Below, one piece after another: positions 34,722-44,560 of a DNA stretch of 64,000 bases. Made by a program: the position numbers and the translations under genes. Source of the stretch: Toxotes chatareus. Lineage: Eukaryota; Chordata; Actinopteri; Toxotidae. Location: NCBI GenBank assembly GCA_016801885.1, contig CM028887.1, positions 24,475,115 through 24,539,114 of the forward strand. The letters are read 5' to 3'. Position 1 is the first letter of the stretch; each line of letters opens with the position of its first letter. The notes beneath the pieces are model-generated. The model had not been told where the DNA came from and searched no databases. It saw nothing but the letters and a program-made list of their open reading frames with translations.

Positions 34722-37080
34722 GTGAGTTGGCTCGATTATTTGCTTCCTCTGATAGTGACAGATGCTGGAGACATTAGTGACAGTGAATCTAGTTTTATGA
34801 GCTGGCTTAGACGGCTGATGGTCAGTGATAGTGTGAATGATTCTGTTATTTATAGCCTTTAAAGAACCATCCTGGTTGTTTTGCATGTTTGTACTGTAAA
34901 ACGTGCATAGACTTAAAATCATTATGACCTTTTTTAAGGTGTTTAGATTTAATTCCCACCTACCATGCAGTGTTTAGCTGAATATTAGTGTAATATGATG
35001 ATCATCTTTCGTAAACTTGAAACTTGCTTGAGGTAGGAAACACTGAGCATTTAGACTTTGATTTTTGTCAGTCTCCTCTTGGTAATGCTATTTAATACTG
35101 AGACCTATTGAAAACTCGTAATTTCTGGTTTATTTTCGAAGGCTCTGACACTGACAATTTGAGAACTGGCTGTTGAAATAAGTCATTCTCAAGCTGGTTG
35201 CCTGGCAACTTCACAGAAGACCTCCAGGGTGTTACTGCTCCCAGCCAAGAAATAATCACCTCCATAATCTGTAACACTGACATTTTTACACTTCAGTGTT
35301 TATACAGATTAAACACATGAGACAGAACATGTTGCTCAGGCCCCTGTCTGTAGTCTACACTAACTGTCCTCTGAGCTTAGCTTCATATTAGCGTACAGAC
35401 ATGAGGGTGGTATCAATCATCTTATGTATCTCTAAGCTAGAAAGCAAATAAACATACTTCCCCAAATGTCAAACTTTATTACTTTAAATTAGACAGAATA
35501 CTATATTAATCACAACCGGGGAAACTGCAGTGTTACAGCAGCTAAATCACATAAAAACAAAAACTAAAAACAATAAATAAACAAAAGCAAAAATAAAATA
35601 AAATAAAAGCTGAGAATAGAGGCTACAAGTAGGACCATTATCTCTGATATGTGTTGAATATATGGTACACTGTACAGTGTTAGCACCTAGTAAGATACTG
35701 CACATTAATAGAGCAAGTTAAGCGTTAATGTTGTTATATGGGGGACAGTAATGTGCAGGGTTATTCTTTGATGTTAAAAAAGAGTTTCTGTAACTGTACA
35801 TTAAATATATATACACACAAAGATAGAAGTCTGTCTTACAATACAAAAAAAGAGTTGTTTGGCAGAATAAAAAAGGATATAAACTCCAAAACTTTAATGG
35901 TACCCTGTGGAGTTTTTGACCAGTAGTGGCACTATGGTGCAACGTTTTGATGAGTGGGTCCACTTTTCGTTTGCATGCACATGGAGTAGATTCCCAACTG
36001 TATTTTCATGCTATCTCATTAATCTACAGGTGGAAGTAATGTGTCAAGGGAATTAACCACTCCCCAGAAAAATATAGGAAAGAAGAAGAAGACTACGAGT
36101 TAGCAAACATGGACGTACCCAATGCAGGTTTCCATACATACAAAAAACATTGCTTAGCAAATATTTTTTGAGGATGGAAGTACATTCAGTGCATTCGTTA
36201 GGCCTCAGTAATATACTTGATATACGTTTTGGTTAAAGTAAACATGATTTTGTTTTGAAGAAGATCCTTATCACAGCCTGCTACAACAGGCTGCTGCTAG
36301 AGTGATGCCATGTTAGTGGGTTTAAACATGGAAAACCACCAGTATGGTTATTGAAGTGCATTATTAGCTGGGATCAGAATTTATTTTCTATAGCTCTTTT
36401 TTATTTGTTTTGTTTCTATTTTGGTTGTTTTTATTTTACTTTAGATCATTTTGGCATTTAATAAATTTTTCCATGGTTCCATTGCTGCCTAACATATTTT
36501 CACCCTCTCTCAGAAAGCCATCCAGGGCTCTTTAACAGTGAATCTAATGCATGATACATAGGTTTTTAATTCAGCCACAGCTTGCTTGGTTCTACTTTTC
36601 TCCTGTGTACCACTGTCCTCATTAGTCATTATCTTAGCAACCATCATTTCCCATGCTTCAACAGTCATAGCATGTTTGCTGTTGTATACATGTATGTATA
36701 TATATCTATATATATATATATATATATATGTTCTCACTCCCATGATCTGTGTTCTAATATGCATGAAGGGCTGTGACCTGGCTACCTTGGTTTACGTAAC
36801 AGTGTGTTCTGCTGTAGATATCCTGTTGAAGTTTACATGCATGCACAACATGTGTATGTGTGAACGCACTGTTTTTGTCTGTCACTGACTTTTTGCATGT
36901 ACATCATATTTGTGTCTATGTGTTATAGAGGTAGGAACAGTGGGATGTCGTTAGAATACAGTTGCCACAGGAAGTAAACTCTCCAAGGTACAAGTTGCCG
37001 CAGTAGTTAAATCGTAGTACATAGCATTGATTGTCAACTTTTACAAAATGCTTAGAGAGGCCATTATCATCTTCTTCCAG
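34722..37080 (+). other. pecam1: PECAM1 intron before the alternative terminal exon
   Basis: AT-rich, mostly unique DNA with a TA microsatellite at 36697-36729. No coding exon recognised. Confidence 0.65.
36697..36729. repeat. TA dinucleotide microsatellite
   Basis: An uninterrupted run of about 13 TA units preceded by an imperfect tatgtatatatatc lead-in, in a PECAM1 intron. Confidence 0.85.
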
Positions 37081-37202
37081 GCGCAGCGCAATTCTATGAC
37101 GGCATGGAGGGGAGAGTGACCAATGGGATGCGAGATAGCATGGCGCCGTTGCCCGTTGACATCAGCAGCAGGAGCAACAACAGTATCGCAGCCACAGTTT
37201 AG
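37081..37202 (+). CDS. pecam1: PECAM1 candidate alternative terminal exon (short non-ITIM tail)
   Basis: The acceptor cttcttccag is followed by 122 bases that, in the phase left by the TM exon (AGA G), read GAAQFYDGMEGRVTNGMR, then DSMAPLPVDISSRSNNS, then IAATV and TAG. The following 470 bases hold an AATAAA at 37673-37678, so this looks like a complete last exon with its own 3' UTR. The tail would replace the ITIM region by about 40 residues rich in Ser, Asn and Met. I do not recognise its sequence. The splice and frame fit is good, but expression is unproven. Confidence 0.6.
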
Positions 37203-37700
37203 AGATGCCCTGCAGTGAGAGGGACTTGAATTCAGTTTTTTTTTTTTAAACTTTCTAAGAAAAGACTTGGAGAGCAAAAATGGAAAAAAAAAAAAAAAAA
37301 AGAAAAGAGGCAGTAATCCTGTTTGTGATGCCAAGTGTTGTAGGATTTCAACATTTTTTTCCCACTTTTTTTTTCATTTTTTTCCTCAATGAAAAGGAGG
37401 GGCATTTTTATGATGAGACATAAACCAGGACCCACTGCTCCCTCTCCCCTCCTCTTGCAATCTAGATGGCCTTTGATTTTATATTTCACATTACATTCCC
37501 TATGTCTGTGTGATTGCATGTCCTTTTTTGTTGCAACGGCTCTATTTGTCTGATGTGTATGTATAAATAGGCTTGATGACAGATTAATTTGTACATACAT
37601 TTAATCACAATCACAGGAAATGTGTGTATATATTTTTGGTTGATCCCTCCTGACTGAAAGAGACACTTGTAGAATAAAGAGATTGGTTTTATTTAGAAGT
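37203..37700 (+). other. pecam1: 3' UTR of the alternative PECAM1 terminal exon
   Basis: Runs from the stop codon to just past AATAAA (37673-37678), which is followed by a TG-rich stretch (gaagtgtgtcag). It contains A- and T-runs at 37220-37230, 37281-37300 and 37351-37382. Confidence 0.45.
37673..37678 (+). terminator. Poly(A) signal for the alternative PECAM1 last exon
   Basis: A canonical AATAAA about 470 nt after the TAG at 37202, with GT-rich sequence some 25 bases downstream. Confidence 0.5.
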
Positions 37701-39019
37701 GTGTCAGTACCATTCATTTTGATTCAACCATTGCATCTTAGGCTAAATTCATATATAGTAAAAAAAAAAAAAAAAAACAGAAAATACCAAGAACATGTGT
37801 AATATTATCATACATTAATGTTCTGTTATGTTCTGACTGGTGCAACCTCCTAAGCACAGGCCCAAGACAAGAATACCAACATAATATAAAGTTGATTCAT
37901 TTCCTAAAAAAGGAACTCACAACAGAGACTTCCTTGAAAAGCTGAAACAATGGAGACTGCAAGAAACTTCCTCTGTTGGCACGGAGCAGGCTGCTGGGGG
38001 GAGGAGGGGGGGTTGTGTTGATAAAACTGGTTGTGTTGGGGAGAGTGGTGCTTATTTTGTTTCAGACCACACAAGGCCACACAAGTTTGAATGCATGCAG
38101 CAGGTGGAGGAAATTAATCACATGAGCTTTAGCTGAGTTGTGTGTGAGATTACTTTACCAACTGGGAAGTTGTTTATTGTGCAGCCGTTGCTGAATTAAC
38201 AGCCTATTGTGCACAAGGCAATGGAAGATTTCTGTGTGTACCAGATGAAGATTGAAATGTGCTCCTTTCACTAACAAAGCCTCCACTGGAGGCCAAATTG
38301 TTGAGATGTCCCACAAAAAGTGTCTCTCATCTTTGTGTCATTGCTTTTGGACAGAATATAATCTTGATGTCTGACTTTTGGTCATGTAAAAAATCATTAG
38401 ACGTTTTAGGAAAAAAGCTGATTCGCTTTCCTGCCGAGGGTTAGATAAGAAGACTTCAAACCCCCCCTGTTTTTACACTTTGATTTTTATATGAATTAAA
38501 GCACAGTAAAACACAGTAATCAGCTAATTCTAAAGGTACTGGTTGGTGGATTTTTAAGTTTGTTGTGTTTCACATTGATTACCTAGACTGTAGCATGCTG
38601 CCATGGTCTTATTTGTCCCACCACAGTTTCATAATGAACTGAAACAGTTTTACATGGCAAGGCTAGCTTTTCCCCTGCTTCCAGCCTTTATGCTCGGCTA
38701 AGCTAAGCAGTTGCTGACTGCAGCTTCATATTTAGCTGACAGATTTCAGACTGGTATTGTTCTTCTCATCTAACCCTCAGCAAGAAAGTGTATTTGCCAG
38801 AAAGTGAAACTATTTCCTAAAGTATAACTGAAACACATATCGCTTCAATATCAGGTGATGTTCATACCTCACCTGTAATTGTCATTATTTTACTGTTTAT
38901 TACTTATTGAGGTGTGTGTCTTTATTCTAATCTGCGCAGAATTTTTAGAACTTGATTGAAGTCTGGGTTTGGCAGCTGTCTTATGACCTGACGACTGTCT
39001 TTCTGTGTCTCACAGTGAG

Positions 39020-39069
39020 GATGGTCAGAACTGCAGTCAGTGTATGGAGTGATCGACCACCTGAAGCAG
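39020..39069 (+). CDS. pecam1: PECAM1 cytoplasmic exon (MVRTAVSVWSDRPPEA)
   Basis: The acceptor is taken as cacagtgag and the donor as g|gtgagc. Joined in phase 2 to 34721 it reads VMVRTAVSVWSDRPPEA and leaves phase 1. Using the earlier cacag (start 39016) would put an in-frame stop into the exon, which is why I chose the later AG. The 3' border and frame are firm; the 5' border less so. Confidence 0.6.
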
Positions 39070-40023
39070 GTGAGCTAGACTTGCAATTCAATTTACCATT
39101 ATAATGCGTAGACAAAACTTAACCTTTGTAAATATTCTTGTAATTGTATATATATATTCTTATTTGCTTAATCCTAGTGTGGTCTTCTATGTCTTATTGT
39201 GCTATATTCTTGTTTCACTGCACTGTATCACCAAGTTACACTCCTGTGTTTCTTGTTCATTTGGTGAGAGGAGTGATGCTGATAATGATTCTGCAGCACA
39301 TAGACATTAAAGATATATGTTAATGAATTATTATTTTTATTTCATGAAGTAAAAATAAGAAAACAAGTAAACAGTAGCTGTGCCATGTGCAAAGTTTGGG
39401 AACTGATCCGTTCACTGTATCTGTTATTTTTCCAATTTAAAAGGAAAAATAACAGGAGTACTGTACAAAAAGGCGAGGTGAAGGGGCCAGAAGGATTTTA
39501 TAGTGAGGACCACAGAAGAAGAGGAAGTGAACGAGAAGGGGCTTTGAACTTAAACTCTACAGATACACAATGTACACATTCCATGTTTGGAGCCTTTGTA
39601 GACATTAACTGTAACTTTGCTAAATTTTGTGTAATTATGTAAACAAGAGGTTACTGTACATATAACCCGGTTGCAGTCATATCAGAGGAAGAAAGGCTGT
39701 AGCAGCAAAACCACTGACTGTACTGAATTGAGCAGAGTTTCCTTTTGTGACTTGTGACTCTTCATTTGTAAGAAGCAGTGTGACATTTCTTCTTCCTTCT
39801 CAGATAAAAAAAAGTATAGATAAGTAATCGGCATCTTCACAAAGCCATCTCAGCTTGAGATTCAACAACCAGCTTTTTCCAGAGCTTTGTTACTGTAATC
39901 ATTTCATCCATAGCACTTTTAGAACTTCTCATCCGTGTTGTTGTTGTACATGGTGAAATGGCTGAAGTCATGCAGAGAGTTTACCATGTTTAACAAAGAA
40001 TACTGATCATGTGCCCAATGCAG

Positions 40024-40113
40024 CCAATGATGAGGAAAGCAGTGCTGTGTCCAGTGAACCTGATGTGGAGTACACAGAGGTGGTGCATCCCCAGCCAGTG
40101 GATACTGCCAGAG
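40024..40113 (+). CDS. pecam1: PECAM1 ITIM exon (DVEYTEV)
   Basis: The acceptor is cccaatgcag and the donor g|gtgaac; 90 nt, phase 1 to 1. It encodes ANDEESSAVSSEPDVEYTEV, then VHPQPVDTAR. VEYTEV fits the ITIM consensus (V-x-Y-x-x-V) and corresponds to mammalian DVQYTEV, the tyrosine that with its partner recruits SHP2 when phosphorylated. Tyr is near residue 663 of the model. Confidence 0.9.
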
Positions 40114-40262
40114 GTGAACAGTTAACCTAACCCTAACCTAAACATGTGTCCTGTCTTAACCTTCAAACAGCCATTTAAACCTGTTGGGTCTAGCATTTTG
40201 GTTCCCACGAAGCTGTCAATCCCCACAAGTACAGTGGGCTCTCAGTTTTCGGACCCTATGAA
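40114..40262. repeat. Dispersed teleost repeat with telomere-like start
   Basis: Directly after the ITIM exon donor comes taacctaaccctaacctaaa and then ggtctagcattttggttccc...atccccacaagtacagtgg. This arrangement of short ccctaa units followed by ccccacaagt-type sequence occurs widely in fish introns, as I recall it. It is not a telomere. The remaining intron to 40850 has only an AC run near 40285-40302. Confidence 0.4.
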
Positions 40263-40850
40263 TATTAAAAAAAACAAGTTCACACATACACACACACACT
40301 CATGCTCACAAACAAACAAAATGATATTATTGAATTGAAGTGAATTGAGTCCATGTCTTTTTTCTGCTTAATCTGTTTCTCGCTTTCCAAAATCTTTTTC
40401 TTTTTTTGCTAAATTTTTATCTTTATTTTTTGACCATTCCATCATCCCACTCCACACCACCTCGCCAACAACATTCTTCTCTGCTTTGCCCACATTCCTT
40501 TATAGTTGATAAGACAAACCAGCACTTCCTGGGAGGGGCCTAATTACCCATGGTTAATTCATCTCCAGGTTTCTGTAACTGCAGGGATAACTGCTGGGAT
40601 TTCCAGATCGATTGCAGATCTTGTAAACAGGAAGGGCAGAACTAATTGCCAGGCTGGTGTCTGATCCTGGCCCCTTCGTCTTTATAGTCCTGTGCTCAAG
40701 CTCCTAACCGGTCAGGGATGGCACTTAAAGAGTGTGACACAAACCGTCTATTTTTAGCTTTCTCTTCATGACAGATCAAATAGACAGTATAGACTGAACT
40801 TTGTTTTTTGATGTTCAAGCAGACTAATGTGTTGCTTTTTACGTTAACAG

Positions 40851-40907
40851 TCCCACTGAGAAAAGGCACAGACACAGTGTACAGCGAGCTCAAAAACCCG
40901 CCACATG
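40851..40907 (+). CDS. pecam1: PECAM1 second tyrosine-motif exon (TVYSEL)
   Basis: The acceptor is acgttaacag and the donor g|gtgagt; 57 nt, phase 1 to 1. It encodes VPLRKGTDTVYSELKNPPH, the counterpart of mammalian KDTETVYSEV. TVYSEL is an ITIM/ITSM-like motif with Thr at -2 and Leu instead of Val at +3. Tyr is near residue 687. Confidence 0.92.
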
Positions 40908-41314
40908 GTGAGTTTAACGTTTTTAAAGCTGCACTGATTAACTTTTTTATTTTAATTCCTTGTAGAGGATCCTTGTGTCGTAGTTCTCATAATTAAAGGG
41001 ACTGTGTGTATAATATCCTGTATATGCTTCATTGTCAACAAATCCCGCTATAACAAATTTAGGAGTCTGTCTGATGTAGAGATTTTCCTGGTTGCTCACC
41101 CTTGTTCCGGCGGGATTTTAAAGATACCCTGCCTATAGCATATTTAGCATTAGTGTGCTGAAGGGCCCTACTGTGTGCCAGCAGGTGTGATCGTAACCTT
41201 TTCAACAAACACACTGTGGCTGACATAATCTTGACGGTATTGTGTATTTGCAGCTGCCATTAGAGAAAATCTATCTTTCGAACGTATAAATTTCAGAAAC
41301 AAGTTAGCTCCGTT

Positions 41315-41836
41315 CTAGTAGTAGTTTGATGCAATTAATTCCATGACTCTACTGTTTTGGCCTCTTGCTATAAGCCCCTGGTTGTTGCCATCTATGGATG
41401 CATATGGGAGTAGATAGCTACTCCGGTATCTTCGATATATGGGGGCACCTGTGCTGTCATAGAGCGTGAGGTACATGGAAATCAACACATATCTTTCGTG
41501 GATGATCCGGCCTTCTTTAAATAGGCCAATATAATGGCCCATGCAACGCACGGCATTCTCAGAGGCCTGCCACCAGTTTGTGATGACCTTGATGGCGAAG
41601 GCGAACACATATGTTAATATTTCAGTACCTAACTTGCTCTGCAACTTGGTACTGTTGCCAGATTCGCTTACAATGTCGCATAAGCTTAACAAGCTCAAAA
41701 CAATATCTTCACTCTCATCTTTGACAAGGCAGATAAGGCCAGGGAAGTCTACCAGGCCCAGCCTCTGTGTCGTTGAGGTCGTGGGGGTACAAAGCACATG
41801 TGTTCGCGTTGCAGAGGTTTGCTCACTGTCCATCAT
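41315..41836 (-). CDS. Unidentified 173-codon ORF antisense in a PECAM1 intron
   Basis: This is the longest uninterrupted open frame outside the known exons. It runs from two adjacent ATGs just after an upstream in-frame TGA. The predicted protein is not low-complexity. It has a Leu/Ser/Thr-rich first half (LVDFPGLICLVKDESEDIVL) and a second half with NWWQASENAV, MGHYIGLFKEG and IHERYVLISMYL. I see no signal peptide and do not recognise the family. A soluble helical protein of retrotransposed, viral or other mobile origin is possible. An overlapping + strand frame (41541-42023) is also open, which weakens the case. No splice sites, poly(A) tract or flanking duplication were evident. Confidence 0.3.
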   Translation of the reverse strand: MMDSEQTSATRTHVLCTPTTSTTQRLGLVDFPGLICLVKDESEDIVLSLLSLCDIVSESGNSTKLQSKLGTEILTYVFAFAIKVITNWWQASENAVRCMGHYIGLFKEGRIIHERYVLISMYLTLYDSTGAPIYRRYRSSYLLPYASIDGNNQGLIARGQNSRVMELIASNYY

Positions 41837-42703
41837 GGGTGCTCCTGATGATCAACAATGGTTGAATGGCTACATGCAATTGCAAAAGTGGTTGTTCATC
41901 GTGGCAAACCCAAAGAAAATTATCACTCAACCCTTCTTTTTCCTTTCCTGTTGTTTTGGTTTTCTGGCCACCAACTTTATTGTTTTGGTTCAGCCTCACT
42001 GCTCTTATCAGCCTCACTTCTAGCCAGAAAGCTGTTTTCAGGGAAAATGTTCTGATGAGTCCTCTGTATACTACTGGTCCACAAAATTGGCAGCTATCTT
42101 GTGAACATTTAGCAGTGAGTCAGATTTTTCCTTAACAGTAGATGGAGAACAAAACAGACCTAATATGAGAGCAAAGGTTTGATTTGTATGTGTGGTCAGG
42201 AACATGACTCTGAATTGATGTCAACACTACTCTGTGTCTTTTGCATGAATAAATAGGAAACCTTTTACTAACATGTTCACCTAGATCTTACCAAATATAA
42301 TTTCTGAGATGAGAACTTATTACTGATGGAAAGACAGTTTACCCTGGACAGCTACAGAACCATGACCATGTCCTGTTACTGCAAGAAGGAACTTCCTGTT
42401 ATTAGAACAGCAGCCAGACACTGGATGTGTCTATCAAGCAGTGCATCAGAGTGGTAATGTTTCCTGTTCAACTGTGACAAAAGAATCCTGGGTTGTTGAG
42501 AGATGCGCCTGTAAGACTGAGAAGGAATGTTGATCTAAATGGGAGGGGACAGGGACAGGACAGGCTTAAAAAAAAAAAGGCCTCTGCAGAAAAAGAAGAG
42601 TCAGAGTCATCATGACTGTCAGTGACTGATGAATAACTCTGAGGTCAGACAGTGAGGTAACGTTTCACCAACACACATTTCATTTGTGTTGTTTTTCCCT
42701 CAG

Positions 42704-42726
42704 GTGCTCCTGACCATCATGACTAT
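42704..42726 (+). CDS. pecam1: PECAM1 small cytoplasmic exon (APDHHDY)
   Basis: The acceptor is ttccctcag and the donor tat|gtgagt; 23 nt, phase 1 to 0. It encodes GAPDHHDY. Very short tail exons are characteristic of PECAM1. Confidence 0.75.
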
Positions 42727-42779
42727 GTGAGTAATTAACTGCATAATCATTCTCACGTTCTCAACACCCACATACAGGT

Positions 42780-42807
42780 ACAATTTATCTTTTAAAAGAT
42801 AAATTGT
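42780..42807. repeat. Perfect 28-bp palindrome
   Basis: The 14-base half acaatttatctttt (42780-42793) is followed with no spacer by its exact reverse complement (42794-42807). It starts 53 bases after the small exon ending at 42726, inside the last PECAM1 intron. Confidence 0.9.
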
Positions 42808-44304
42808 GAATAAGCCCATTATCATGACATGTACTATTTATTAGTATACTGTAATACATTAATGCCCGAGTGTTTTAAAGTGTCACTTCACTACTATTAT
42901 ATTTATGACTTGACCAATACATTTATAGATTAGTGATTTCATATACACCGTTGTCCATATAGTTAGAATTATTTTGTTTTCAGACACATTCCTCTTTTTA
43001 TTCCTATTTATACACATCAGTAATCACATTGGAAGAGATTGATCAGTAAAGTTTTGAGAAGATACACATTTTATCTGTCAAGAATAAATCACATTGTCAC
43101 AATCATTTCCTGAGAAGGGCAACAGTGTATATATAGTCATGAAAAAAAACCCATACCAATCAATATCCATGCTTACAGATTTCATATCTGTTTTCCACAG
43201 GAATTGCTTCTCTGGTTAAATCTTAACGCTTCACACAGTCACAAGTTTCATTTTGAATTTGATGTCTGTGTAATGTTTAAAGGAAATAGTATATAATATT
43301 AGAAGCTTTTTAAGCAAACTCAATTTTCTGTTGATTTTAGTTGCAGGCATCAAACAGATATGGACTTTTCTTCCCTCTTAAGTTGGCTTAATTTAATTTT
43401 TAATTTAATTTAAACTTAAATAAGAATCTAAATTTTATAATCTTTTAAAGTAACGTAATGTATGTTACTTGTATTCTGAATTCTTAAAACCTTCCTCATG
43501 TGCCTACATTGGCTGCCTCCTGGTCACACTGACCCTCTGCAGGCCGATACTACAGAGTGAGAGGAAAATGGTCATCAAAGTTTCCGAACAAGAACAAAGG
43601 TTTTTGGGCCGGGGCTTCCTTCCCTATCGCCCTGTCAGATCAGTGATGTGGTCCAGTCAAATTACCTCCAAGTCCATCTCAGCCAGTGATACTGTCCCTC
43701 AGCAAGCCTTAATCATCACCCCTCCCTCCCTGACTGTACCAGTTGTCCCTACATGGTGTTCCAGGCAGCTAAAGAGAGGAATCTAAAAAAAATAAGCTAA
43801 GGATGTGACATCTTGATCCAAATATGGTCGCTTCTTTCATCAGTGAGTCTTCTTGATGACAGATTATGCAGTTTGGTCAGACAGTAGCCTTATTATGGTT
43901 TGTCTGCTCCTTAAGAAACTGATGTTCAGTAGACAATTTGCAGTTTGTGTTATAAGAAAGCAGAGCATCGTCCAGGAGTGTGTTAGTTAGGTATTACACA
44001 TGTGAAGAAGGGGATTATCATTCAAGTTGTTAGGGAGCTGGATGAGAATGCAATGCAAATCAGAGGCAGTTGTGTAAACATAATACCAAACACCAAGTAC
44101 TTCTGTTAGATTTTTAACCTAATTTTGTGTCTTGTTATTTTACTTATTTATGTTTATACATCATCCCAGTTCTTAGCAACAGCATTGATGTGTGCTTCAG
44201 TATCTTTGTGTAAGCTTTGTGGTGTGTGCAAGTCATTAAGGATCAGATTATTAAAAAAAATCAGCTATGACAGTGTTTAATGGATCTACTTTCTGTGTCA
44301 GTAG
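42808..44304 (+). other. pecam1: PECAM1 last intron
   Basis: AT-rich unique DNA. The open frame near 43469-43786 shows no family similarity and no splice support. No repeat identified apart from the palindrome at 42780. Confidence 0.6.
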
Positions 44305-44406
44305 GGTTCAGTAGCGTACGCTGAGCTCCAAGGTGAACAACCTGAGATCAGCCACCACCCTCCATACGTCAACAGCTACCAGGACCTGCCGGTGCCAGTG
44401 GATTAG
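44305..44406 (+). CDS. pecam1: PECAM1 last exon with extra VAYAEL motif
   Basis: The acceptor is tgtcagtag; 102 nt in phase 0. It encodes GSVAYAELQGEQPEISHH, then PPYVNSYQDLPVPVD and TAG. VAYAEL fits an ITIM consensus and YVNS fits the pYxN Grb2-SH2 consensus. Neither is in the corresponding end of human PECAM1 as I recall it. The acceptor is a tandem CAGTAG: use of the first AG would insert a TAG stop at the exon start. Confidence 0.85.
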   Translation, partial: GSVAYAELQGEQPEISHHPPYVNSYQDLPVPVD

Positions 44407-44560
44407 TGATTAGCACCAACCCTTCCCACTGCCATCTCTTATCCACACTTTGTCATCTCCACCAATTACTGCATCAGTTCTCAATCAGTGAATTAACTGA
44501 CAGCAGAGTTAGCTGTATTTTTTTTTTTTATCCTAATAAAGGCATCTCACCGACCCATGC
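44407..44560 (+). other. pecam1: PECAM1 3' UTR
   Basis: A short UTR of about 150 nt from the stop at 44406 to an AATAAA at 44535-44540. The sequence after the signal (about 44556-44575) is TG-containing (ccatgctgtgttgtcagtgc). Confidence 0.65.
44535..44540 (+). terminator. PECAM1 poly(A) signal
   Basis: AATAAA 129 nt after the stop codon, preceded by a T-run and followed within 20 bases by a GU-rich element (tgctgtgttgtcagtg). Confidence 0.65.

Larger units (their letters stand above)
23518..44406 (+). other. pecam1: PECAM1 (CD31) gene, complete, with a one-base frame break in the TM exon
   Basis: PECAM1 is a homophilic adhesion and inhibitory receptor of endothelium, platelets and leukocytes. 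The model has exons 23518-23560, 23670-23705, six Ig exons (26875-27171, 27789-28067, 28345-28614, 29503-29775, 31572-31850, 32051-32329), TM exon 34495-34595, and tail exons 34691-34721, 39020-39069, 40024-40113, 40851-40907, 42704-42726 and 44305-44406. Each Ig exon is phase 1 to phase 1 and has two cysteines. ELFSKP at the start of Ig4 and DTVYSEL/DVEYTEV in the tail match mammalian PECAM1. If the TM exon were one base longer the model would encode 736 residues, against 738 in human. As written, translation stops at TAG 34542-34544 after about 601 residues. Alternative terminal exon: 37081-37202. Confidence 0.92.

Noticed and set aside
42595..42660. A C/D-box snoRNA (tgatga...ctga) before a PECAM1 tail exon
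   Set aside because: Box spacing is far too short and there is no terminal stem.
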